This document shows positions 1 through 6,643 of a stretch of DNA of 9,586 nucleotides, in pieces. Both the position numbers and the translations under genes were made by a program. The DNA comes from Desulfobulbaceae bacterium (GTDB lineage: Bacteria > Desulfobacterota > Desulfobulbia > Desulfobulbales > Desulfobulbaceae), in the NCBI GenBank assembly GCA_027011235.1, contig JALVAI010000178.1:1-9586 (forward strand), read 5' to 3'. A model generated the notes under the pieces. It worked only from the letters and a program-made list of their open reading frames with translations, did no database searches and was not told where the DNA came from. How positions within the stretch are numbered: position 1 is the stretch's first letter; every line of letters starts with the position of its first letter.

Positions 1-54
1 GCCCGGAAAATACCCGGTCAACCAAAGACAAGCCAATAAATAGGTGAGTGTCCA

Positions 55-456
55 ATGACAATGCATATTGAGCAGGACAGGGAAGCGTGTCGAGGATGTG
101 CGGTTTGCGTTGCGGCCTGCAGGAAAAAACACAACGGCGTTGCCATGAGTACCTTTCGCAGGGGACTGAACGAATTTATCAACTGTACCGCCTGCAAGGA
201 TCTTTCCTGTATCCGTGTCTGTCCCACCGGGGCCATGGAGATGCATTTTCTCGGCGTGCCCATTGTGGATGAAGAGGCGTGTATCGGTTGCGGCAAATGT
301 GTTGACGCCTGCAGAAATCATGTGCCCCAACTGATCAATGGCAAGGCTGTAAAATGTGACATGTGCGTTGATCGGCAGCTCCAGGGGAAGAAGCCCTACT
401 GTGTAAGCGCCTGCAAACGCGGAAGGCTCAAAATCATTGACGGCATCATCAGTTAG
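55..456 (+). CDS. four-cluster [4Fe-4S] ferredoxin, DmsB/HycB-type electron-transfer subunit
   Basis: A 133-residue cytoplasmic iron-sulfur protein that should pass electrons to or from a catalytic oxidoreductase. It has 16 cysteines in four groups: C12/C15/C18/C22, C44/C47/C52/C56 followed by Pro, C76/C79/C82/C86 and C101/C104/C116/C120. This is the spacing of the four-cluster ferredoxins found with molybdopterin or tungstopterin oxidoreductases, hydrogenases and CO dehydrogenase (DmsB, HycB, CooF type). No signal peptide or membrane segment is visible. The start is set by AGGTGAG at 42-48, six bases before ATG 55; a second in-frame ATG at 61 is less well placed. Bases 1-54 hold no complete gene; all three forward frames run into stops there, so the tail of an upstream partner gene is possible but cannot be assigned. 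The protein is the only plus-strand gene in the window. An association with a tungsten aldehyde oxidoreductase is one common arrangement for such small ferredoxins, but nothing here proves it. Confidence 0.88.
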   Translation: MTMHIEQDREACRGCAVCVAACRKKHNGVAMSTFRRGLNEFINCTACKDLSCIRVCPTGAMEMHFLGVPIVDEEACIGCGKCVDACRNHVPQLINGKAVKCDMCVDRQLQGKKPYCVSACKRGRLKIIDGIIS

Positions 457-566
457 ACGATCCCTTGCCTCATGGCCGTGCAACCAGGTCTTTTATGGCC
501 ACCTTATGTGTCCATTCTCCTTTTCAGGTCGTGAAGACGCAACCTCGAAAACTATGGCGATTAAAA

Positions 567-614
567 GGCCTGGTCATCTGTAACAGAGGGTGATCTCCAA
601 CCAGATCCCTGGCC
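567..614 (-). terminator. possible weak terminator hairpin after the EEP lipoprotein gene
   Basis: The arms at 567-580 and 601-614 are imperfect inverted repeats: GGCC, a T:T mismatch, GG, a short internal mismatch, then ATCTG against CAGAT. The loop is about 20 bases. Read on the minus strand the hairpin is followed by only four T residues, and it lies 37 bp past the stop at 651. It could terminate the minus-strand gene, or simply be a structured spacer. The rest of 457-650 shows no gene or other clear signal. Confidence 0.3.
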
Positions 615-650
615 CGTGATTCATCGAAAAGGACATTTTGGTTGACCATT

Positions 651-1532
651 TTATCTTCCTCTTAAACGGACAACAGCATAATAGCCGAGATGATCCGAAG
701 CGGACCGATACTTCTCATCAATCAGACCGGCATCCAGTACATCAAATCGTCCCTTGTCAACCAGGATATAATCAATACGCTTTCCCCGGTACTTGCCTGG
801 CTTTCCCGGCCAGGTTCCTCTTTTTTCCGCATAACGGGCATTATCTGTCGTGGTGCGGTAGAGGCTGTCCTGGAAACGGGTGGCCATGATTGCCCACCGC
901 TTGTCCCCTGGTCTGATGTTAAAATCCCCCAATAGCAGCACTGGCCCCTGGAGTCTGTTGACCATTCCCATAGTCCTGTACAGGGCCGCGCCGTCCCGCT
1001 GGTCCTTGTCCTTATGTATAACCACTATTGTCCAGGTGGAGCCGAACACATCAAGCTCGGCAATACAATTTGCCCGTGTATTGCCCCGGCCAGAACTGAT
1101 CTCCTGTCGGGAAACATGAAGAATAGGAAATTTCGATAAAAGGGCAATGCCCCACCAGGCCCCATATCTTTCCAGCCCATGCGGAACATACGCGTAGTTC
1201 ATATTCAACGCCCTGGCAATGGCGGCTGCCTGCTCCTCGCCCAACACCTCCTGCAGACCGACAATATCCGGATCAACCGAGCCGATGGCAGCAATAATTG
1301 GCCCCAGCCGCGGTTGAATTTCATCCTTGAGAAGATAGGGATTTCGGCCGTATTTTCTTAATCCGGCGCCAATCCTGATGTTATAGGTCATGACCGTGAC
1401 GGGTCGTACCAGCACACTGTCCCGACCAGGTGTCCGAATATTGTGCGCCTGCGTGCAGCCGGCAACCATGATACAGAGGAGCAGATAGCCATACCATGGG
1501 TTTCCCCGAATAATGAACAGGGTGTTCTTCAT
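651..1532 (-). CDS. endonuclease/exonuclease/phosphatase-fold lipoprotein
   Basis: A 293-residue predicted lipoprotein whose catalytic domain belongs to the Mg-dependent endonuclease/exonuclease/phosphatase superfamily (DNase I, ExoIII, sphingomyelinase relatives). Residues 14-26 form a hydrophobic signal ending in the lipobox V-A-G-C, with lipidation expected at C26. The domain signatures occur in order: TYNIRIG at 49-55 with Asn51, LQEV at 93-96 with the metal ligand Glu95, VIHKDKD at 171-177 with His173, GDFN at 202-205 with Asp203 and Asn205, RIDYILV at 252-258 with Asp254, and SDH at 279-281 with the catalytic-type Asp280/His281. All core residues therefore look intact. Substrate cannot be read from sequence; extracellular or periplasmic nuclease and phosphodiesterase or phospholipase activity are all possible. 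The gene sits 141 bp downstream of the HAO-like gene beyond a strong terminator, so it needs its own promoter. Its ribosome site is weak (GGTG about seven bases before ATG). Confidence 0.88.
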   Translation of the reverse strand: MKNTLFIIRGNPWYGYLLLCIMVAGCTQAHNIRTPGRDSVLVRPVTVMTYNIRIGAGLRKYGRNPYLLKDEIQPRLGPIIAAIGSVDPDIVGLQEVLGEEQAAAIARALNMNYAYVPHGLERYGAWWGIALLSKFPILHVSRQEISSGRGNTRANCIAELDVFGSTWTIVVIHKDKDQRDGAALYRTMGMVNRLQGPVLLLGDFNIRPGDKRWAIMATRFQDSLYRTTTDNARYAEKRGTWPGKPGKYRGKRIDYILVDKGRFDVLDAGLIDEKYRSASDHLGYYAVVRLRGR

Positions 1533-1576
1533 ATTTCAGCACCGATCCCAATGGTGATGGTAATAAAAAAAATAAT

Positions 1577-1618
1577 AAAAAAACGGCGCAGACCATGAGT
1601 TACCATGACCTGCGCCGC
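1577..1618 (-). terminator. rho-independent terminator of the octahaem cytochrome gene
   Basis: The arms CGGCGCAG (1584-1591) and CTGCGCCG (1610-1617) pair perfectly over eight bases. Inside them CATG pairs with CATG, giving a stem of about 12 bp with a small internal loop. On the minus strand the stem is followed directly by seven T residues (1583-1577) and a further T-rich stretch. It lies about 56 bp after the stop codon at 1674 and separates the cytochrome from the next minus-strand gene. Confidence 0.88.
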
Positions 1619-1673
1619 AATCAGCAAAAAGCGTGTACCAGACAACGCTCTCTTACTTACATATGGCTCTACA

Positions 1674-2918
1674 CTATTTCTTTGCGTTCAAACGCATCTG
1701 GTGTGCCATTTCTTTCATCTCGACAAGAGATTCCTTCATCTTGGCCAGTCCGTACCAGGTCGTATAATCGGGCATGATATGGAAGGCGGCCTGATAGGTC
1801 TTCATGCGGAAATCCATAAACATTTCATAGAGTTTCTCTTCAATCGGGGTCTTTACCTCATAGAAGGTCAGCAGATCAGGATAGGGGAAGGTGGCCGCAT
1901 TGGTCTCCTTCTTGATAATACCATCCACATAGAGATCCTTGACGATATTGATCCCCTCGGCCAGCAACTTGTCTGATGCCTTAATCATCTGGTCCGCATT
2001 TTTCAGGTTCTCTTTGGCAAAGTTGGCGGAATGGCACTTCTCGCAGATCTTCTGCATGCGGGCCCGCTCATCGTCCCAGCTTTTCTTGTCAAGTCTGGCA
2101 AGATTGGCGGCCTTGACCACTTCAAGCCGTGCCGTTGGCTTGCCATCCTTGTCCAGAACCCCAAGTCCCTGCAGGATAGTGGCGCGATACCCCATCCACT
2201 CCTTGTCGGATTCGGGCAGACGCAGGGCAAGAAAACCCCAGGCAGTCATGACTCGGTGATTGCCGTCTTCCATATGACAGTCCTGACAGGTGGGACCGCG
2301 ATGGGCCTTGGGATCGGTCTGAAAGGCAGCGCCATGTTTGGAATGCTGCCACATCTCCCACTGGGCATGATCAAAACCGGTATGGCAGCTGTTGCAGGCC
2401 TCGGGCCGCTGGGCCTCGGCCTTGGAGAAGGCATGGCGGGTATGGCAGTTCTGGCAGTCCATGCCGTATTTGTAATACTTACGGGCCTCATTATCCCGAA
2501 CATGTTCATCGGTGATGCCAAGGTTATGACATCCGTTACATCCCTTCTGGCCGTCAATAAATGCCTTGGGCTGCTGATGGGCAAAGCCGGGAAATGCGGT
2601 AATCGGCAACAGACCCAGGGCATGTTTGCCGCTCATATACTGTTTGACCTGTTTTTTATGGCATTTTTTACAGGTGCTGATGGTCGGCAATTTGACCTTG
2701 TCAACATCATCGGCGCTCATGTGGCCCTTGCCGTGGCATGACTTGCAGGTAAGCTTTTTCGACATCTTGCCGCGATTAAAGTCCTTTACCAGGCCGGGAT
2801 TGAGTTTGGCATGACATTCCTCACATTTGGAAGGTTTTGCCCATGCGGATGAAAAAGACAGCCCCAACATAAAAATGGGTACTGTCGCCATGACCAGCAA
2901 CAACTTCTTTGACTTCAT
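1674..2918 (-). CDS. octahaem c-type cytochrome, hydroxylamine oxidoreductase (HAO) family
   Basis: A 414-residue exported cytochrome with eight CxxCH haem sites, at Cys 32, 58, 83, 127, 155, 175, 211 and 292. The signal peptide is residues 1-27 (Lys-rich start, hydrophobic core, AWA before the mature Lys). Family signatures are CHTGFDHAQWEMW at 178-190 with SKHG soon after, CxxCH followed by TAWGFLALRLP at 225-235, and a C-terminal segment MPDYTTWYG at 382-390. HAO-family proteins oxidise hydroxylamine, or in anaerobes can reduce nitrite or hydroxylamine to ammonia; reduction is the more likely direction here, by inference from the probable anaerobic host. Whether the tyrosine that cross-links the catalytic haem in true HAO is present cannot be told without an alignment. 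An upstream in-frame extension to 3173 is open, but it is repeat sequence; the true start at 2918 is fixed by the AAAGGAGG ribosome site eight bases away and by the signal peptide. No quinol-oxidising cytochrome partner is adjacent, and the gene appears monocistronic. Confidence 0.9.
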   Translation of the reverse strand: MKSKKLLLVMATVPIFMLGLSFSSAWAKPSKCEECHAKLNPGLVKDFNRGKMSKKLTCKSCHGKGHMSADDVDKVKLPTISTCKKCHKKQVKQYMSGKHALGLLPITAFPGFAHQQPKAFIDGQKGCNGCHNLGITDEHVRDNEARKYYKYGMDCQNCHTRHAFSKAEAQRPEACNSCHTGFDHAQWEMWQHSKHGAAFQTDPKAHRGPTCQDCHMEDGNHRVMTAWGFLALRLPESDKEWMGYRATILQGLGVLDKDGKPTARLEVVKAANLARLDKKSWDDERARMQKICEKCHSANFAKENLKNADQMIKASDKLLAEGINIVKDLYVDGIIKKETNAATFPYPDLLTFYEVKTPIEEKLYEMFMDFRMKTYQAAFHIMPDYTTWYGLAKMKESLVEMKEMAHQMRLNAKK

Positions 2919-2926
2919 GCTACGTT

Positions 2927-2934
2927 CCTCCTTT
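2927..2934 (-). promoter_or_regulatory. strong ribosome binding site for the octahaem cytochrome
   Basis: AAAGGAGG on the minus strand ends eight bases before ATG 2918. It is the best Shine-Dalgarno in the window. It decides the start against the 85-residue in-frame extension upstream, and it suggests high translation. Confidence 0.85.
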
Positions 2935-3024
2935 GTTAACAAATATGTTCCTTGACCAACTATCTTCCCAAAATTCTCTGTAATACCAATCCGTCTATCG
3001 CAACATTGCCGTCTCAACAACCAC

Positions 3025-3209
3025 TGATGAACTCGTAAAAAGTCCAGACAATGCTTAAAGATGGCTAAGTAAAAACGCAGATATACAAGTAAGCGGAGCG
3101 CAGCGGAGACTCCGAGGAGTAGTGTTCTGTGGCGGGTCTTGACTATACATGTAGTATGCCAACGAGTCGCCACAGGACACAGTAGATCGAAGTTTTTACG
3201 ACGCCATCA
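3025..3209. repeat. MITE-like palindromic repeat element
   Basis: The ends are imperfect inverted repeats: the left arm at 3025-3044 reads TGATG then TCGTAAAAA and TC, and the right arm at 3189-3209 is its near complement (TTTTTACGA, then CATCA), about 14 of 19 positions matching. Inside lies a second, stronger inverted repeat: 3122-3138 against 3164-3180, 14 of 17 identical plus G:U pairs, with a 25-base loop containing TACATGTA. A small palindrome ACTCCGAGGAGT sits at 3109-3120 and a direct repeat AGCGGAG twice at 3092-3108. The heptamer CCACTGA flanks the element at 3021-3027 and 3210-3216, as expected of a target-site duplication. No transposase is encoded. The in-frame open stretch through it is a chance extension of the cytochrome frame. 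The nested architecture is that of a non-autonomous mobile element; copy number elsewhere in the genome is unknown. Confidence 0.7.
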
Positions 3210-3363
3210 CCACTGAAAAGCAGTGTTACCGAATCAGGCACAATTTCCCCTCATCCATCAGTAAATGGTTTCTGGACAGGGTATTGCCAATCAGAATAAC
3301 CAAATAATATATACTTCTATCTTGCGGCAATGCCAAGGCTAAATTTTCGCAAAAGTTGAGCAA

Positions 3364-4227
3364 TTACTTGACTTGAAGAATGGTAAAATATCTCGGAACA
3401 GCAAGAGTAAACAGGGAGTCCGGGACATCATGATCCGGGTAGACCCTGTCAAGCCTGACCACGGTGGAGCCGGGAAGCAAACCATCCTCAATACGCACAA
3501 GAGTGGGTAACGTAACGGATTCTGCCTTGCCGGAAGTTGTACGTTCGGCCGGATAGCCGTCATAATAAAAATCAACAACCAGGTTATCTGCTCCATCAAC
3601 AAGCAGCTGCCGGGTAACCAGTCCCCGGGCGACATCAACCTCTGCCAGCCACCTGCCGTTTTTTCCAAATGGAAAGGTGAACCAGAGGCTTCCCTCCCTC
3701 TCGCCCAGGCCGATACTGACTTTATCCAGTCCCATATCGGGCAGTCGGGCCGTGACAAGGGAAAAAAGTATTGCCGGGGTCACTGAGGCTGGAATATATC
3801 GATGCAGAAAATCCGAATCAACAGGACCGGTATAGCCGCTGCCCTGCCTGGTATCCAAAAAGGTAAATGTCGATTCCTGAACAACCAGTAAAAACAGCGG
3901 CCGCCCCAGGGGGTCAAGGGCACTCAGGCGAAATCGCCCACTTGCAACAGCCTGTAATCCACCGCGGAAATGAATTTTTCGTCCATAACCGGACCAGGTG
4001 ACCGTCACATCGGCATCAAGGGCATCAATCTTTTGCCGTTGTTGAATGGCGGCGAGCAGTTCCCTGGCGCGAACCTCTCCTTCCCTTCCCAGGGGCCGAT
4101 GCAGAGGGATCCGGTGGGCACATCCCGCCAGCAGGACACTGGCAAGAACCAGGAAAAGCGTATATTGACTATTTTTTTTCCTGTTCTTCAAGAAGGCGTA
4201 TTTTTTTCCTGATAACTGCCTTGTCAT
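3364..4227 (-). CDS. outer-membrane lipoprotein, LolB/LolA-like
   Basis: A predicted 287-residue lipoprotein. A hydrophobic stretch at residues 24-35 ends in the lipobox L-A-G-C with lipidation at C36, preceded by a Lys/Arg-rich segment. The +2 residue is Ala, which favours outer-membrane sorting. The mature part is rich in beta-strand pattern (WSGYGRKIHFRGGLQ, GRFRLSALDPLGRPLF, WLAEVDV, LVVDFYYDGYP, VVRLDRVYPD) and ends with a VPDSLFTLAVP segment, resembling the LolA/LolB half-barrel and DUF4292-type lipoproteins that bind lipid or lipoprotein. That fits a role in lipoprotein insertion or envelope lipid handling, but is a fold-level resemblance only. The start is uncertain: ATG 4227 (one of three tandem ATGs, GGA five bases upstream) overlaps the TPR gene by 59 bp; a TTG at 4191 would give a shorter, more typical signal peptide but has no good ribosome site. 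It is the last gene of the minus-strand block. Confidence 0.7.
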   Translation of the reverse strand: MTRQLSGKKYAFLKNRKKNSQYTLFLVLASVLLAGCAHRIPLHRPLGREGEVRARELLAAIQQRQKIDALDADVTVTWSGYGRKIHFRGGLQAVASGRFRLSALDPLGRPLFLLVVQESTFTFLDTRQGSGYTGPVDSDFLHRYIPASVTPAILFSLVTARLPDMGLDKVSIGLGEREGSLWFTFPFGKNGRWLAEVDVARGLVTRQLLVDGADNLVVDFYYDGYPAERTTSGKAESVTLPTLVRIEDGLLPGSTVVRLDRVYPDHDVPDSLFTLAVPRYFTILQVK

Positions 4228-5956
4228 CATCATCCGCATATTTTTCCAGGGCCCTGCGATAGGCCTGCAAGGCCTTTTTCGGCTCCCCTGATTCGAGATA
4301 TACATCACCAAGGTGATCAAGAATCGCCGGATCATCAGCGGCCAGCTCTGCCGCTTTCAAGAGTTCCCTCTCGGCCTCCCGCAGACGGCCAAGACGAAAA
4401 TAGACCCAGCCAAGGCTGTCCCTGATATACCCGTTTTTCGGTTTTAACTTCACCGCCCGCCGAATATAGTCAAGGGCCTTGTCGAGATGCTGGCGATGTT
4501 CGGCCCAGGTATACCCCACATAGTTTAAGGCAGCAGCATGTTCCGGCTGCAGGGAAATGACTTTCTGCATGATCGTCATGGCCTTTTTCCGGTTACCTGC
4601 CTGATCAAGAAACAGACCATACTCATAGAGCAGACGTTCATTATCCGGATACAGGGGCAGGATACGATCAAAGGTCTTTTCTCCAAGATCGGTCTTTCCC
4701 TGGGCCTGGTATAATCTGGCCAACAGGGCATACAGATCGGCGTTGCGGATCTCCCTGTTGTCAATCAGGGCCTTTTCCAAGACAGCAACCGCCTCGTCCG
4801 GCCGCTGCAGTACCCTGAGCAGACGCACCCGCAGGAAAAGAGCGTCTTCATAATCTTTTGCGTCAATGGGTATCCGTTGCAACTGGTCAAGGGCCTGTTC
4901 GTATCTTTTCAGATGAAACAAAAGGATACCGAGCATATAACGGGCCTTGGGCGAATTGTCCCGTTTAACCAGCCGCTCCAGGACCTGCGCCGCCTTTTCA
5001 TACTGTTCCTGCCGGGCATATATCCTGGCAATGGCCATCTCGATCCTACCGGAGTCATAGGAGATACTTTTCAACCGCTCCAGCTCGGCCAGGGCCTTTT
5101 CTTCCTTTTTCCCCAGCAGGTAGACATGGACAAGGGCCATACCTGCTTCTTCGTTATCAGGATCACGGGAAATGATTTTCCTGTAAAGCCGGGCCGCCTT
5201 TCCGTAACTCTTTTGTTGCAGATAAAATTCAGCCAGCTCCATCTCCAGCTCTGTTGACGGATTCAAAGACAGTGCCTTTTTATACTCCTGAACCGCCTTG
5301 TTGGTCTCATTCCGGCCACTGTAAAGACGGGCCAGCAGCACATGGGCCGGATAACTATCACCCTTTTTCGTGAGAAGCTGCCGGAGAATAGCAACGGCCT
5401 TGTCAGGCTGTTTCCTGGTAATATACAGCTCACTCAGCAGGAGCAGGGACTGGATTTCTTCAGGATTATGCCGGTGGATGGACTTGAGCTGGACAATGGC
5501 CTTGTCAAAGGCATGCTGATGAATAAAAATCCTGGCAAGCAGCATGCGGGCCCCGCTTTCTTCGGGATGCAGGTCAAGATAGCGCTGCAGCTGGGCCACC
5601 GCCTCTTTGGTGCGATGGAGGCGGAGATAAATAAGCGGCAGTTTTCGTTTGATATAATCGGCCTGTTGATCGCAAATGATCGCCTTTTCATAGGCCTCGA
5701 GCGCCTCGTCAAAACGGGAATTCAACTCGGCATACCGGCCCCAGAGAAAATAAAAATAGCTGCATTCAGTGTCCGCTTCATCTGAAGGCCCCGATGCGGA
5801 GCCGGCTGCCGGACCAGGCGATGCCAAAGGCGGAGTGATGGCAGGAGAGGATACACCCCCGGTTCTGGCGCATCCGCTCAGCAGCATAGTGATGACAACC
5901 GTTGCCGACAACAATCGGTATACAGAGGTAAAAACAGCTTTCAACAATCGCTCCAT
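4169..5956 (-). CDS. tetratricopeptide-repeat (TPR) outer-membrane lipoprotein
   Basis: A 595-residue protein made almost wholly of TPR helices behind a lipoprotein signal. The signal runs over residues 10-28 and ends in L-L-S-G-C, with lipidation at C29 and Ala at +2. Residues 30-58 are a Pro/Ser/Gly/Ala linker. From about residue 64 to 590 I count about 15 TPR-like units of 33-36 residues, with the usual small residue/Tyr/Ala pattern (e.g. LARLYQAQGK, LGWVYFRLGR, LGDVYLESGE) and frequent Pro at the end of helix B. No catalytic domain is present, so it is most likely a periplasm-facing scaffold for protein partners. The start ATG follows GGTGA by about seven bases and lies 81 bp after tmk. 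It overlaps the next gene, the LolB-like lipoprotein, suggesting coupled translation and a shared envelope task. The exact partners are unknown. Confidence 0.88.
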   Translation of the reverse strand: MERLLKAVFTSVYRLLSATVVITMLLSGCARTGGVSSPAITPPLASPGPAAGSASGPSDEADTECSYFYFLWGRYAELNSRFDEALEAYEKAIICDQQADYIKRKLPLIYLRLHRTKEAVAQLQRYLDLHPEESGARMLLARIFIHQHAFDKAIVQLKSIHRHNPEEIQSLLLLSELYITRKQPDKAVAILRQLLTKKGDSYPAHVLLARLYSGRNETNKAVQEYKKALSLNPSTELEMELAEFYLQQKSYGKAARLYRKIISRDPDNEEAGMALVHVYLLGKKEEKALAELERLKSISYDSGRIEMAIARIYARQEQYEKAAQVLERLVKRDNSPKARYMLGILLFHLKRYEQALDQLQRIPIDAKDYEDALFLRVRLLRVLQRPDEAVAVLEKALIDNREIRNADLYALLARLYQAQGKTDLGEKTFDRILPLYPDNERLLYEYGLFLDQAGNRKKAMTIMQKVISLQPEHAAALNYVGYTWAEHRQHLDKALDYIRRAVKLKPKNGYIRDSLGWVYFRLGRLREAERELLKAAELAADDPAILDHLGDVYLESGEPKKALQAYRRALEKYADDDDKAVIRKKIRLLEEQEKK

Positions 5957-6037
5957 ATCATGTTCACCGACACAATCAAACCAGCCGGACAGGCCCCGGC
6001 CGGCAATACCAGCCCATGATAAAAATTCAGCAGACCA

Positions 6038-6643
6038 TCAGCACCCATTGGCTACAAGTGGTTGAACACCTTTTTGTATTTCCTGCTGCACCTGCTCAAT
6101 GGATGCGGCTCCGTTCACCCTCAGTATACAGTCATCGGTAAAAGAGGCAAACAGATCGGCAACCTTGCGCAACTGTTCAACCTGCTCAAAATCATTGAGT
6201 TGTTCGCCACGCAGCTGCTCGATGCGCTGCACACTTTTCTCCGGTTCCATCACCAGAAGAACAACCAGGTCCGGCCTGGGAGCAAAATCATGGGCCGCAA
6301 AAATCAAATCCGGGTCCATACCTGCCGCGCCCTGATAGGCGGCCGTGGAAAAATAATAACGATCGGTGAGCACGATTTTTCCCTGGGCCAGGGCCGGACC
6401 AATCACCTCATCAACATGCTGCCTGCGGTCCTGAATAAAGAGTTCCAGCTCCTCTTCAGGAGTGCAGTTTTTCCTGTTCATATACAACTGACGGATTTTC
6501 CGGCCGTAGGGACCATCGGTTGGTTCTCTTGTTTCAATGACCTCGCATCCCTGCCTTCGCAGGTAATCGGCAAGTAGACGTATCTGGGTCGACTTGCCGG
6601 TTCCGTCAATACCCTCAAAGGCAATAAGCAGTCCCCTGTTCAT
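6038..6643 (-). CDS. tmk: thymidylate kinase (dTMP kinase)
   Basis: A 201-residue cytoplasmic P-loop kinase that phosphorylates dTMP to dTDP with ATP, the last dedicated step before dTTP. The P-loop is GIDGTGKST at 11-19 in the setting AFEGIDGTGKST. The TMP-binding segment is TREPTDGPYGRKIR at 38-51; it has TDGPYG where the common bacterial form has a GGTP-type loop. The DRY motif is at 94-96, followed by STAAYQGA. The lid region has Arg at 140 and 145. Length is close to the usual 200-215. Its ATG overlaps the pdxA stop as ATGA (6640-6643), so the two are translationally coupled. The stop lies 81 bp before the TPR lipoprotein. All core motifs look intact. Confidence 0.96.
   Translation of the reverse strand: MNRGLLIAFEGIDGTGKSTQIRLLADYLRRQGCEVIETREPTDGPYGRKIRQLYMNRKNCTPEEELELFIQDRRQHVDEVIGPALAQGKIVLTDRYYFSTAAYQGAAGMDPDLIFAAHDFAPRPDLVVLLVMEPEKSVQRIEQLRGEQLNDFEQVEQLRKVADLFASFTDDCILRVNGAASIEQVQQEIQKGVQPLVANGC

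Larger units (their letters stand above)
2919..3363. other. 445-bp gene-free gap upstream of the cytochrome
   Basis: This gap contains the cytochrome 5' region (2919-3024), the MITE-like element (3025-3209) and a 154-bp AT-leaning stretch (3210-3363) that follows the LolB-like gene. In the last part I see only a short hairpin with arms CTTGGC and GCC-AAG near 3322-3338 and no T tract, so no convincing terminator. No clear sigma-70 promoter could be picked for the cytochrome gene. Confidence 0.6.

Noticed and set aside
1569..1583. A-rich stretch as a possible promoter for a plus-strand gene
   Set aside because: Only short non-coding frames follow on the plus strand; the tract is explained as the T run of the minus-strand terminator and its extension.
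2031..2741. 236-codon plus-strand open frame antisense to the octahaem cytochrome
   Set aside because: It is the complement of the cytochrome coding sequence; the translation is Gly/Leu/Met-rich with no domain and no ribosome site, and the opposite strand has eight intact haem motifs.
3339..3758. 139-codon minus-strand frame inside the LolB-like gene
   Set aside because: It is an out-of-frame shadow of the lipoprotein gene, with no signal or domain.
4300..5800. Internal repeats in the TPR gene as possible DNA repeats or tandem array
   Set aside because: The periodicity is at protein level (33-36 residues); the nucleotide sequence of the units is not conserved enough to be a tandem DNA repeat.
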